Shown: piece by piece, positions 24,778 through 36,326 of the stretch
Position numbering within the stretch: the first letter of the stretch is position 1
How the letters are laid out: each line of letters starts with the position of its first letter
Assembly: GCA_002224055.1 (NCBI GenBank)
Contig: AZLU01000006.1
Span: 455,050 to 511,123 of the forward strand
Source: Pezizomycotina sp. ARF18
Lineage: Eukaryota > Ascomycota
Length of the DNA: 56,074 bases
Direction of reading: 5' to 3'
Translations under genes and position numbers: made by a program
Notes under the pieces: model-generated
Told to the model about the DNA's origin: nothing
Seen by the model: the letters and a program-made list of their open reading frames with translations, nothing else
Database searches by the model: none

Positions 24778-27638
24778 TTACTCATGAACGAAAGCTTCCT
24801 CCCGCTTCTTCTTGCATGATGGAAACGAATTCTCTTCGCTGATACGGCCCGGACCGCCTCTTTCTTTAATCTCGGCTGCGATCTTAGCCAGCTTCGGCGG
24901 AGAAGTACCGGGCGTCTTACTACCCGAACCGCCCTCCGCGTTGCCTTCCTTCGATTTCAAGCCCGATGTGGAAGTAGACTTGTCCCACTCCTTAAGTCCC
25001 AAAGTGCTCAGCTCCTGCTGGAATTCCGACGGATTGTTCTTCATCACTTCCAGCCCTTCTTTTCCTTCGTCAGGAAGAGTAGGTCGAGTAGTTCGTTGAT
25101 CCCTTGCTCCGTGACCTGACATATATTTCCCGACCCACGTCTTCTTCTTTATCCAAGCCGGATTTACCCATAAGCCGTCTCCGCCTATCCATGCCAGCGC
25201 CATCCCACCCGTCATCCTCGTTATCGTCGTCCTCGTCTTCGGACCTGTAGTAGTCGTCGAGGTAGTACAGCTTCCGCTCTTCCTCCGACGGCTGCCTGCC
25301 GGGTTCCTGGTCTATTTGACCACCGGCAGTCCACTCGGCGAACGGACTGCCGCAAACGGGTTCGGGTCAAAGTTGAGCTCGGCAAGCTGCGGCGTGGCCA
25401 GCGACATCCGCCTGTGAGGGAAACCATTACTCATCGTCGAAGGCGGCCAGAGAGGCTGCCTTGTATCCCGCGGTGAACGGGCGTCATTACTCCACCGTCG
25501 CGTTATGTTGGCGTGAGGCGAGACGACCGCGCTGTCGGACCTCGTAAATACAGGGGAAATGTTACCTCGCTGCTGCTGGCGTGGTGTCCGGGCGCCACAA
25601 TAGGAGCGGGGGCGCTCTCGAGCGTTCTTTCCGTCGTCGCGGCGGTTGCGCCGGTCGTACTATTACCGGCAGCGGAGCTCGAACCAGACAATAAAGAATC
25701 CTGTGCACTGGTGCCAGCACCACCATTCGTCGCACCAGATATTGACTGCTCGCGCTGCTGCCTCATTACAAAGTGCTGGCTCTCCAGCCTTCTCCTCTCA
25801 GCCCTTTCTGCGGCTCGCTCGTTAATCCTCTCCGCCGTGTACTGTTCGCTCGCCTGCGCCGTTTCCCGCTGCTCGCGGCCTCGGTTTCCCGTCCGTGCTC
25901 CGCTAGCGCCCTGCCTATCGTCTCCGACCTCCTACCCAGCTCGTTCTGGTCCGGCACCAGCGCCTGCTGCGGCACGTCATTCAGATCGTCATCCTCGGAC
26001 TTCACCTGCCTCCTCCCTTCCCCCGGCGGTATCCCGCCCGCAAAGGCCGCCGAAATCGGCTGCGAACCGCCAGCACCGCCGCCGTCTGGTTCTGCTCCAC
26101 GACGTCCTCGTCCATGCCCGCTATCAGGTCCTTCATAAGGTCCTTCTGCAGCGCGTAGTACGCCCTGAACATCCTAAGCACGTCCTTGCGCTCGATGTAA
26201 CCGTCGTCGTTGAGGTCGTAGCTGCGGAATACCCGGCGGTGGCCCTCGATGCGGTTCTTCGGCGTGTCGGAGGAGCGCTTGCTGCTGCTGCGCATCGACA
26301 ACCCCTGTATGAACTCCTCGAAGCCGATGAGGCCGTTGCCGTCGGTGTCGTAGTAGGCGAACATGCGGTCGTATATTAGGTTCGGCGGCGGGGGGCGGAG
26401 GGAATTGTTAGGTACGAAGCATTTGTCGAAGGTGGCGCGGTTTATCGCGCCGTTTAGGCCATTCACGTCGTCGGGGAACTCGGTCGCGGCGAGGCACTTG
26501 AACTGCTCGAAGAGGGCTTCCACTTCCGTTTGATCGACTGCGAAAAAGCGGGTATCAGTTTAACAGACTCTCCTAAACATTCATAAAGCAAGGTAATACT
26601 TACTGCCAGTCTTCTGCGAGAAGCTTTTTAGCGTATCTAGCGGAATACTGAGCGGCATGAGCGATGGTTTTCCCGGGTACACTGGCGGCTGTATCTTCTT
26701 AGGATTTCCTAGGAACGGTGCCGGTATCCGTACTTTGTAGAAGAGATGTGTCTTCGGGTGCGCGTCCTGCGCCTCGCAGGATTCGCAGAGGTCAAAGTCG
26801 ATGCAGTTCGAGCAGCGGTACCGTATCCAGTAATCGGCAGCACGTTGCACAGATTACATGTAACGCCCCTGTGAACGTACCCCTGCTGTTTTGCTTGGTC
26901 CTGTACAAAAATCAAAATATTTTAGTGAAAAGGAAAGGTTCCACCTAAAAAAAAGTACTTGAACGAGTAGGAGCAAAGAAAAAGGTAGTCTCGGACCCTC
27001 CAAAGGAGGGGAAAAGGTATACCTCTGCGATTAGGTATAGTAGCTGCAGCACGTTCTGGTTCTCGTGAGACTCCTTAGGTTCCTGCTGCTGCACCATGTA
27101 CGAAAACTCGCTATCATCGCCCTCGTTCCCTCCCAGCCCTTCCCTTCCCCTCTGTTCCCTCTCGCCGCGACGCCGGCATTGTTCAGCATCGCCGTTATCG
27201 TTTCGTCCTGCGGTAGCGTGATCCCATCCATCACAGCAACGGCATTTAGCGCGGCCGCCGCGGCCGCCCTCGACGCATCCGCATCGCCGCCGTTCAGGTT
27301 CTCAACACCGTTAATATTCGCCGCTGCACTGTTCGAAGCGTTCGTCCCGTCGAGTATCGCAAGGCTCTCCTGCACGGCCGCGTTTAAGGGCGTCGAAGAA
27401 CCGCCGGCGTTTGTCGATGCGTGGGGTACGAGCCAGCCCGCGGCCTCGCGACGCGCCGCGCATTTCGCCTCCGGAGCTGCCGCTGCTTCCTGCCGTTGGC
27501 TTCGCCGGACCGCGAGGATACGTAGAGGTTGTAGAGGGATGTGATGCCCAGCGCTACGGCTACGCCGGATAGTACGAGGAGGTGGGGTAGAAACGGTCAA
27601 GGAGGGCGGAAGAAGAGGAAGGCGCTTTGCCTGACATT
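24778..27638 (-). CDS. Membrane-anchored ZZ zinc-finger and EF-hand protein
   Basis: The start at ATG 27638 (MSGKAPSSSSALLDRF) is followed by one hydrophobic segment (HLLVLSGVAVALGITSLYNLY), a likely signal anchor. An alanine/asparagine-rich linker (NASNSAAANINGVENLNGG) leads to EFSYMVQQQEPKESHENQNV. A ZZ-type zinc finger follows (GVTCNLCN, then YRCSNCIDFDLCESCE and HPKTHLFYKVR). An EF-hand region comes next, with DTDGNGLIGFEEF and DLNDDGYIERKDV, both with normal calcium-loop acidic positions. The C-terminal third is charged and low-complexity, with an acidic run near 25215-25260 (SEDEDDDNEDDGWDG). The stop is at 24778. Splice sites lie near 26900-27022 and 26537-26603. The order TM, ZZ, EF-hands suggests a calcium-responsive membrane protein; that is inference. 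Several one-base frame changes interrupt it (near 27590, 27490, 26820 and 26030). Confidence 0.75.
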
Positions 27639-29216
27639 CCCCCGGGGTAATGTTGCTGAGAAAATCGGTTTCTCAGGGCATAGAATCCTTTTTTTCAGCT
27701 TACTTTGTGATCCTTGGGTAGCTTCTTGGATAGTATGATACAGACAGAATACTGAGAGAATGTGAAAATATATAAAGTGAGAGTCTATTCTTTTGTACTT
27801 GCGATGTATGTGCGCGTATTTGCGAGGGAGAGAAATGTGGAGTTCAAAGAGAAGGTGTTTCCTTCGATTTCATTTATGAAACGAAGAGCCCTTTCAGAAT
27901 CCAGTCGAGTTGTGTTGGAGGTGTGAGACCCGAGATCAAAGGAAACCCCAGGAAAGTAAGAAAAAGGAACTTAAGCCGTATAAGGAAATAAAGCGAGAGT
28001 GCCAAGAGCGTGGCATTATTACAAGTCTACGGCCCCACGGCGCGATACTACATCCACGATTTCAATGATCCTTCAGTTCTCTTAAATCATAAGTATAGTA
28101 GGTATTGACTGACATTTAATAAAACGTGTGCTGGAGCGAGTAAGGCCAATTGATTTAACATGACAGTCTGTTATATACCTGTTTGAGAATATATATTTGT
28201 GTATATTTCTTGAAATTTTAGACGATATAGTGGAGGTTATTCCAAGATCCTCAAAGTTTTTGCTTTGCTGTGGCGAGCGGCAGGCTGCAAAGACTATCTA
28301 TCTGAAATATCATAATCTCCACTGGCACGTTCAAGCTGCATCTCTTGTGGTCAAATTTAACTCGTCCATGAAAACCAGGATACCCATTCCCTTAATTGTA
28401 TAAACGGTCCCTGGCTCCTGCAAAGCCAGCGCTCGGTCATTCACGTATCGGCTTGCGACTTCCATGCAAGATCTGTTTTGTGAAAGTGTCCGTCGTCCGC
28501 CCTCCGCCCGCAGTCTCCACAAGAGGAGAGAACCCACTTCGCCGCAGACGTCAGTGGTATCCGACAGGTCGGAAAACACAAAGTGTCAAATATAGACGAT
28601 AGGTCCTCGGGAAAGAATTTATGAAACAACAAGCCGAGAAGATCGTCAACTTCCAGAACGTTTAAAAAAACGGATTGATCGACCAAAGACCGGACGGAGC
28701 CGTCACGCCAGATGTCAAGGGAGCCCTCGCGGCAGAATTAAAGGGACTATCAAAAAAGTCATGGAGTGGGGGGAGGCTGTTGCCTGTCAGTTTGGGGTCG
28801 CCATTGGCCCTTCGGCTTACACCGTAACTCTGCACGGGAAAGGAAAGGAGTTTGCATTAGTGTCGAGTCGCCGAGTGGGAATTTCTTTGGGGGATTTTGA
28901 TTTTCTCAAACAACTTCCCGGTTCCCCGGTGCGTCCGTCCTTGCGACGGATTTCCCTTCGCATAAGAAGCCACCACAATTTGACTGATACCAAAACGGAA
29001 CAGCAGATCAAAGGTGGTAATATCACTATATATTTATCCAGTAAATCTCTGATTCTCCTTTTAAAAGGATGGGGGGTCTCCCCAATGTATTATCTTGATG
29101 TATTGATCAACTCAAGTCTTTTTTAGTTATCTTTAAAGGATTGTGGGTCTCTGGTAGCTTTTTCCGAAGCGCGTGGTAACATAAAGTGCAAGCGCCCTTC
29201 AATCTTAGATGCGACG
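27639..29216. other. Divergent spacer with a possible gene relic
   Basis: This is upstream DNA for both the ZZ/EF-hand gene and the rhodopsin-fold gene. Between about 28605 and 28775 (+) there are protein-like pieces: SGKEFMKQQAEKIVNFQNV, and one base out of frame NGLIDQRPDGAVTPDVKG, then ALAAELKGLSKKSW. They are too short to name. A 121-codon frame at 28761-29126 does not look conserved. Confidence 0.35.
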
Positions 29217-30841
29217 ATGGCAATCACTGGCAATCAAGAAATCGTGAGTCGCGAAGCAATCCCTTTCTTCTATAGCTTCCTTTTCTAAAACTAATCCTCT
29301 TTCATTGAAATTAGGCCATAGAATGGTCTATGGTAACTCTATGCGCAATCCTCGTCGCCACAAGGATATACGTTCGTGTATATTGTAGGTCAAAATGGAC
29401 ATGGAGCGACGGCTTCGTAATTATCGCCTGGCTGTCGTTCCTATTCCAAGCGTCGATGGATACGGAACTCTTCCGGACTGGCTTCTGGTCAAGCTACAAC
29501 ACAGAAGCCCAATTACCAAACACAACACCATTTGAGGAGACAGAAATAGAAGCCCATAGGATCTACTGGCTGAAGGTATGTTGTGGATGTACCATTGCCT
29601 CTTTTCGCGATTAGCTAAAACAAAAGCTCGAAATCTTTCTCTTCTTTCGCTTTGATATAGATAATATACGTCGAAGACATTCTGTACTATAATTGCATGT
29701 TAGTGCGCTCTTCTTTTTGTTATCGCAGCTTCCTATAGCACCGTGGTTAACACAGCTACAATATAGGTACGCCGTTAAAGCATCGATGCTCCTGTTTTAT
29801 TTCGAATTGATCTCGCCATCATTAACAGTAATATACGGAGCTCTGTGGGGGACAATTTGCCTGACAATTTCAGGCTTTATAATCGAAATCTGCCTTTTAG
29901 CATTTGGGTGTCTCCCCGTGAACAGGAATTGGTACGGAACAACTCTTGCTTTCTCGGCAACAGAAAGGAAAAGAGTTTTTGTTATTGACGGATATTCCCT
30001 CCCAAATTTAGGTCTCTCGACCCTGAAATATCATGCCAATCTGTTGCATTGGACAGGATAATATTTCCGTCGCTGAGTCTCCATCTCCTAACAGATGTTT
30101 TGAGTGAGTTGTGTTTTTTCTAGCAACATAATGATTCCGTATTAGACCAGATAGCTGAGTCCGTTAACCCTTTCTTCGCCGTATTAACCAGTATATTGCT
30201 TGCCCATCCCCATAGTTAGCAAACTCAACCTGCCATTACGCCAGAAGATTGGGGTTGGCTTGATATTTGCCATCGGGTTCCTCGACGTCGCCCTGGCCGC
30301 ATTGGTGATCGGCTTGCGCTTCCAGAACACGGGAATATATTCGATCATGGAGCAGACTTGGGCAATTATTGTAGCGTGCTGCCCTGCTCTCAAAGCCTTC
30401 TTGACACGAGATGTGAGGAGGACGCTAAAGAAATATGGCCGGGAGAAAACCGTCGCCGGAGCCGGGACACAGATGGAAGTTGCCCATCCATAGTTAGCAA
30501 ACTCAACTGCCATTACGCAGAAGATTGGGGTTGGCTTGATATTTGCCATCGGGTTCCTCGACGTCGCCCTGGCCGCATTGGTGATCGGCTTGCGCTTCCA
30601 AACACGGGAATATATTCGATCATGGAGCAGACTTGGGCAATTATTGTAGCGTGCTGCCCTGCTCTCAAAGCCTTCTTGACACGAGATGTGAGGAGGACGC
30701 TAAAGAAATATGGCCGGGAGAAACGTCGCCGGAGCCGGGACACAGATGGAAGTTGCGGTTGTGCGGAAGTTTGGGTCGATTTGCAAGAGCAAAAAGAACG
30801 CAACGAACGTAGTTCAACCACGCGCACTACCGGAAAACTAG
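29217..30841 (+). CDS. Fungal rhodopsin-domain integral membrane protein (PF20684-type)
   Basis: Seven-TM protein of the large Pezizomycotina rhodopsin-domain/Pth11-related group; ligands are generally unknown. Exon 1 (29217-29243, MAITGNQEI) ends at GTGAGT and exon 2 (29315-29575) at GTATGT. Exon 3 begins at 29661. Family landmarks: VATRIYVRVYCRSKWTWSDGF in the first loop, the YVEDILYYNCM helix, AVKASMLLFYFELI, FGCLPVNRNW, and the sixth/seventh-helix region LLPIPIVSKLNLPLRQK, GLIFAIGFLDVALAALV and SIMEQTWAIIVACCPALKAF. The true tail is probably VVRKFGSICKSKKNATNVV with a stop at 30839-30841. A 280-bp direct duplication (30200-30752) repeats the last two helices. The first copy reads cleanly and the second is frame-broken but continues into the natural C-terminus. 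Other frame changes occur near 29705 and 29750. Confidence 0.8.
30200..30479 (+). repeat. Tandem duplication, copy 1 (280 bp)
   Basis: First copy of a direct repeat inside the rhodopsin-fold gene, covering the PIPIVSKLNL through AGAGTQMEV coding region. It reads in one uninterrupted frame. The boundaries share the 4-base TTGC. Confidence 0.95.
30480..30752 (+). repeat. Tandem duplication, copy 2 (273 bp)
   Basis: Second copy, directly abutting the first. I find no substitutions against copy 1. It lacks seven bases at five places: CCCC to CC, CC to C twice, a G lost in CAGAAC, and AAAACC to AAAC. The losses break the reading frame. It continues into what looks like the true end of the gene. 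Confidence 0.95.
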
Positions 30842-32013
30842 CAAAAGAGACGTGAGGATGTTTAGAGTTGTTCGACGATTGTTGCGAACAGCGGGGTATT
30901 ACAGTCGTCACACCGTCGACTGAGGAATTAAGTCGGCGGGGAGCTTAACGATTTGAAATCTTCTATATCTTGCTTTGTTTCTTGTATTCCAGCTTCTTCT
31001 GCAGCAAGAGAAAATAAGCCAAGAACGAGAGGGCGAACCTCTTCCTATCAATTCATAATGCACTAAGAGTATTCAAGTCTTTGTTAATTTCCTTATAAGC
31101 TTCAGAAGAGGGACGCTTTATATTTTCGTACTGGACGTTTCGGCGGTAGACAGTGTCGACACTGAACTGGGTAGACCAAAAAAAAAAAAAAAAAAGCCTC
31201 GTAGTGTTGCTGCTTGCATCATGTGTAAGTGCGCGTTAAAGCGGTCCCCTTATCTCTGTCCGATACAGACGCAGGAAGTGGGGCAAAAAATAACATGTTC
31301 GAAAGTGGGAAGTTCAGGCAACCCCGAAGCAAGCAAGGGAGAGGTAAAGAAAAATCACAAGCTATGAAAAGGCCGGGAGGTTAAAGTGTCAAATGCAGCT
31401 AAACAACGAGTCGGCCCAATCGCCGAAGCAGGTTTAAGCTATGCCGTAAGAATTGCACAAGCGAGAAATGTAGGGATTGCTATTTGCTGCTTTTTAGATG
31501 ATGAGATGCAGAAATGAGTAGTGGAAAGGGAAATTTTGCAGGTTGAGAGAGGAAAGAAGGGAAGAACAGGAGAACTGGCCTTTTTAGAATTCATTTTCTA
31601 TTTTTTTTCCGTTCCCCCTTAATAATAATCAGGAGCGTCAAATAAAATATCATATTAAACAATTTACAGAGCACATTTCTTTCCTTTTCTTGACCTCCCT
31701 TCGACAACCAATTTTTACCTCCATACGTCAGGGAAAGAACTTAGCTTTACCAGCGATTCAACAACGCCTCTTGATAAAAGATAATCCGTATGTTTTTCTC
31801 CTCTTCTGTTAAGATTGCCTCAAGCTCACGCCTCTAACTATCATGGTCCTCATATTCGTAGACCTCGTTAACTGAAAAATTTTTTTCTTGCTTTTTGCTT
31901 TCCGCTGGTTTTGTAGAAAAGGCTTGTCTCGGAAGGGCACACCGCAACCGTTTTACCTGTCGCGCAACCTAGAAGGATCCCTTGGATATAGTCGGTACCA
32001 AGAAACGCAGCAG
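30842..32013. other. Intergenic region
   Basis: 3' flank of the rhodopsin-fold gene and 5' flank of Erv14. An A17 run lies near 31179-31195, and T-rich patches precede the Erv14 start. No coding signal is seen. Confidence 0.5.
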
Positions 32014-32465
32014 ATGTCTGGCGAAGCGTGGCTATACTCTTAGCAGTGCTGCTGAACGCAGTAAACCTGTTCCTGCAGGTCTTCTTCACGATAATGTTTG
32101 TCGTCCCACATAACGACCCCCGCTTTAGTTTTGCCGTTTTCGAAAAGTCATCGCTTGTCGGCATTAAGCGGACCTGCAACGACTCCCATCTAAAGCACAA
32201 GAATGCACTTCCAAAACGTTCTTTTACTTTGCAATGATATAATTATTTGAGATCAGAAGCTGACCGGCTCTTTCGTTTTTGCCGTCACAAAAAAGGTACT
32301 CGGATCTGGAATGTGACTACATCACCCATTGACCTTTGCAATCGCCTCAACTCCTACATCATTCCGAAGCCGGCTCCATGCTTCCTCACTGCGCTGTTCC
32401 TCATCAACGGTTATTGGATGGCTCTGATCTGAACTTGCCGCTCGTGCTGTTCAATATCAAGAAGT

Positions 32466-32510
<45 letters not shown>

Positions 32511-32812
32511 GTCTCATGAAGGAACGACCACTAACATTGCATTAGGATTTTGGACACGCGCATCTTTTGGACGCCACGGAGATTTTCAGGACGCTGAACA
32601 AACACAAAAGGTCAGCACTGCAGTAGTTTCGAACTCACCGCAGAGCTCGTGATATAGAGCATTAGGGTTCCCTGTACTCTCGATTGGTTTGCTACTCGTT
32701 CTCTTTTCGCGTTCGAACAGGAATCATTTATCAAGCTTGGGTTCCACCTCATCATGTTCTTCTTCTACCTTTACAGCATGATTGTCGCCTTGATCGGGAC
32801 GAGACAAGTTGA
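32014..32812 (+). CDS. Erv14/cornichon COPII cargo receptor
   Basis: Small three-TM ER export receptor that loads transmembrane cargo into COPII vesicles. It begins MSGEAWLYS then [19 protein letters not shown]. The first intron (32096-32295) joins ATAAT to GTACTCG to give [10 protein letters not shown]. Exon 2 reads [14 protein letters not shown] and [15 protein letters not shown], then [12 protein letters not shown]. The second intron (32464-32545) contains a 39-base T run. Exon 3 gives [16 protein letters not shown] after correction. A third intron starts at 32611. The last exon is [20 protein letters not shown], then IVALI. The IxxLL-rich binding loop and overall length (about 138 residues) fit the family. 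Five one-base frame changes lie near 32043, 32320, 32380, 32555 and 32797. The C-terminus is read as RDETS with TGA at 32810-32812. Confidence 0.93.
32470..32508. repeat. Poly(T) 39-mer inside an Erv14 intron
   Basis: An uninterrupted T39 run starting immediately after the GTAAGG donor of the second Erv14 intron. Its length is likely to be poorly measured. Confidence 0.9.
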
Positions 32813-33494
32813 TTGAGAAGCACTAAGGAATTTCGAACTCCGAACTCCAAGCTGGGCGTCGCGATCCCATGATTGCTTTGAAAACGAAAGAAACTTTTAT
32901 CAAAGTTTCACTCTGTATAGAATCTATTTATTATTTAAAATATTCTACATCCTAAATGCATATCCTTACTTCCTTTTTGTCAACGGGATCGTGTAGACGA
33001 ATGGGGGGGGTTGAAAGGCGAACGGCGTGTGGAGGGGGGCCATTGCATTATTATTCTTCAGCGCTTTTTAAATATATCATTTATCCCGTCTTGTTTATGT
33101 TACTCGCTACAAGGATTACAACTTCGAAGGCAAGTTAAGGAATATATAAATCTTCCTTACCATTCCTTTTCCTTTTTCTTTTTCTGTAGGGATTAATGGA
33201 ATCCATTAACGCTTATTTTCTGTATCCGTTACGTCATACAAGGTTCTCTCACTTTACCACTACTGGTCTTTTTTCGTTCTATATATAAATAATACCTCTT
33301 TTTAGCAGATATTTGGTGTTTAATCCTTGACTCCTTGACTATAACTTCTGATATAAACTTGGCATGCAGATGCAGGGCGAAGTCTAATTGGAGAAGAAAC
33401 TTGGAAGTAAAGGGAAGGCAATAGCCGTAGCTGCACAGATCTTCAAATGGCGCTCGGAGTTATTTCTTTAATAGCTTTCTGAATTAAATCAGAT

Positions 33495-33525
<31 letters not shown>

Positions 33526-34123
33526 CCCAACCTTCAATATCTTCACGATATCCAGATACTGGTGGTTGGGGGAGGTTGAAAATGTCACGTTTGTGTTTGA
33601 TTGATTGGTGCCCCTCGATCTTTGGGCCGCGGCTTTTATCAACAGTTTTATTATAGTTGGGCTCTTAAGCGAAGAAGCCAATCCTCCGTATTTTGCGGGC
33701 AAGCAAGGCACAAGGAACCACTTTTTTTTCCCTCTCTTTACCCACCCCCACTATCAAAGTCAAGCTACTTTTTTAGCCCCACAACCAACAAGAAAGAAAA
33801 TTATATATATATTGTTATTATCATTAAATTAAAGAAATCCCCACGGCTTTGGATTAACACCGAAGTCGAATGCCCGGACCTGTTCATCATACCTTCTACA
33901 GTATATAAAGGGCCCTCTTTTTGACCGTCAATCTCTGAAACCTACCTTTCCTACCTTCTTCATCGAGCTTCTTTTTTCCCTCCTATTAAAGAGCTTGTGT
34001 TCCTTCTTTAACACGCTGTTCTCGCGTATATCCGTCGCCTAAACATCCTCCCCACTAGCCTCCGAAGCTTGAAGTTTCATTTCTCTTCAAATAAACTTCT
34101 TTTAGCACAAAGTCGCCTCAACC
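32813..34123. other. Intergenic region upstream of NMT
   Basis: It holds the 3' flank of Erv14 and the promoter/5' leader of the myristoyltransferase gene. A T32 run sits at 33494-33525. A CT-rich, TTTCC-rich stretch at 33920-34100 just before the NMT ATG is typical of fungal pyrimidine-rich leaders. No gene is supported. Confidence 0.5.
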
Positions 34124-36087
34124 ATGCCGGAAGAATCGCACATCGTGGAGGATCCGCAAGAGGGAAACCCAAGGATGAAAGCTCTACTCTGCTGCCACCG
34201 CCCGGATGCTCCCGCTGAAGAACAGCCGCTGAGCAAGAAGGAAGCCAAGAAGAAGGCGAAGGTCGACGAGATCCTGAACGAGCCCCTGAAGAAAGCCGAC
34301 AAGGATCTCATCGAGCAGGTCATGAAGGCTAACCCGAGCCTGACGAGCGGCGCCGAGGATATGAGCCAGAAGAAGCTGGAGGAGATGCTCAGAGGGCTTA
34401 AGCTTGAGGATATCATGACTGGGATGGTGCGTCAATTGAAAGCAAGATGGCGAACTTGCCATTGAGAGGATGTTACTGAGCTTTTCTCACTTTGTGTTAT
34501 GTAGGCTCCTGGTGGGAAGAACAAGAAGGACATGGCGAGCCATAAGTTCTGGCAGACGCAGCCCGTCGCAAAATGGGGTATGCTACATTAAGATGTTTTG
34601 CATGAATTTGCCTAGGAAGCTATCTTTGCTAACGTGGATCGATTATTTCTGCTAATACAGGCGAGGAGATTACCGAAGATGGAGAGATCAAGAAGGGTGT
34701 ACTCGAGGAAGTTCCGAAGGAACCTCTACCTTTGCTCGATAACTTCGAGTGGGTTGTGATGGACTTACTGATGACAAGGAGGTAAAGTAATCAAGCTCGA
34801 AGTATATTTCGTGCTTTTAATTTGGTTATTTTAACAATTGATGTTTGATCCGCACAGCTTGACGAGGTCTACGAGCTACTGGGACACTACGTCGAAGATG
34901 ACGAAGCAATGTTCCGATTTAACTACTCAGGATCTTCCTAAACTGGTACTTTAATTCCAACCCTTACAACTAAAACCTTTCAAAATAGCTCACGCCTATT
35001 CTTCTATACAGGGCACTAAAAGCACCCGGATGGCGCCGGGAATGGCACATCGGCGTCCGCGTCAAGGCCTCCCGCAAGCTCGTCGCTTTCATCTCCGGTA
35101 TACCAATCCAGCTCCGCGTCCGCGAGCGCGTCCTCAGCTGCTCCGAGATCAACTTCCTCTGCATCCACAAGAAGCTCGCTCGAAGCGCCTCGCGCCGCTC
35201 CTCATCAAAGAAATCACCGCCGTTGCAACGAGGTCGAAATATGGCAGGCCATATACACCGCTGGAGTAGTTCTGCCGAAGCCCGTGGCCAGCTGCAGGTA
35301 CTACCACCGCTCGCTGGACTGGCTGAAGCTCCACGAGGTCGGGTTCTCACTTTACCCCAAGAGCACGAAGGCGAGGCAGATCACGCGGTTCGCGCTGCCG
35401 AAGGATACTGCGACGGCGGGCTTAAGGGGGATGAAGAAGGAAGACGTAAAGCCCGTTTTGGATTTACTCAAGCGGTACCTGGAGAGGTTCGAGATGGCGC
35501 CCGTGTTCACGGAGGAGGAAATCGAGCACTGGTTCCTGCATAAGAAATCGAGGGGACGAGCCACACGGAGCGGGTGATCTGGGCGTACGTCGTGGAGGAT
35601 CCTGAGACGAAGAAGATTACGATTTCTTCTCGTTTATTCCTCGAGTCTTCCGTTATCAAGAACGTTAAGCACGCATGGTCAGGGCGGCGTACATGTTCTA
35701 CTACGCCAGCGAATCCGCCTTCGCGACGGGGAAATCGAAGGACGACGGGAAGAAGATCCTGAAGGCGAGGCTTAATGCTCTCGTGCACGATGCTCTGATC
35801 CTTGCGAAGCGGGTAAGCACTTCCTTTCAAGTTTTCCACAATCTAATTTATTTATATATTCTTTGGTGGGTAGAAATACTAATATTGTTTTGTTATATAG
35901 TTCAACTTTGATGTCTTCAACGCTCTCACGCTATTAGACAACACCCTCTTCCTACAGGACCAAAAGTTCGGCGCGGGGACGGCAGCTGCACTTTTACATT
36001 TACAACTACCGCGTCGCTCCGATCAGAGGAGGAATGGACGAGAAGCGTGGTGTGGACGAGAAAAACGGAAGCGGTATGGTGTTGTGA
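34124..36087 (+). CDS. Glycylpeptide N-tetradecanoyltransferase (N-myristoyltransferase)
   Basis: Transfers myristate from myristoyl-CoA to N-terminal glycine of proteins after Met removal. The start is [12 protein letters not shown] with a lysine-rich ribosome-targeting segment ([15 protein letters not shown]). It continues [24 protein letters not shown], and the [19 protein letters not shown] core. [60 protein letters not shown] and [19 protein letters not shown] follow, then [18 protein letters not shown] and [16 protein letters not shown]. It ends GMVL; in the family the C-terminal carboxylate is the catalytic base, so a leucine end at the normal place is meaningful. Introns: 34427-34504; one ending AATACAG before GEEITED; others near 34795, 34945 and 35812-35900. 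One-base frame changes occur near 34758, 35205, 35550, 35620, 35680 and 35985. Confidence 0.95.
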
Positions 36088-36326
36088 TGTTGTAATTTCG
36101 AGCGAATTACTATTTTCCCTTTTTAATTCGGTTTATATAGCGGGAAGGTTCAGCATACGCTTTACGTTTCGGTAGTATGACATCCTTTGTGATTTAGCGA
36201 GGGAAAACACTTCTAAATATTTAAATATATAACAAACAAAGCCGATCATGCTGTTCATTTCCATCCCAAATCATAACTAAGGTGCTAAAGGGTATAAGCC
36301 AGCTGTAAGCAAAACAAGGTACTCTT

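Noticed and set aside
25513-26379. 288-codon plus-strand reading frame
   Set aside because: It is the antisense of the ZZ/EF-hand gene's coding sequence. Its low-complexity A/P/R/S composition is an artefact of GC-rich codons, while the minus strand carries the EF-hand loops.
14817-36087. Functional clustering of MetAP1 and NMT
   Set aside because: They act in sequence on nascent proteins, but they are about 18 kb apart with unrelated genes between and no shared regulatory signal is visible.
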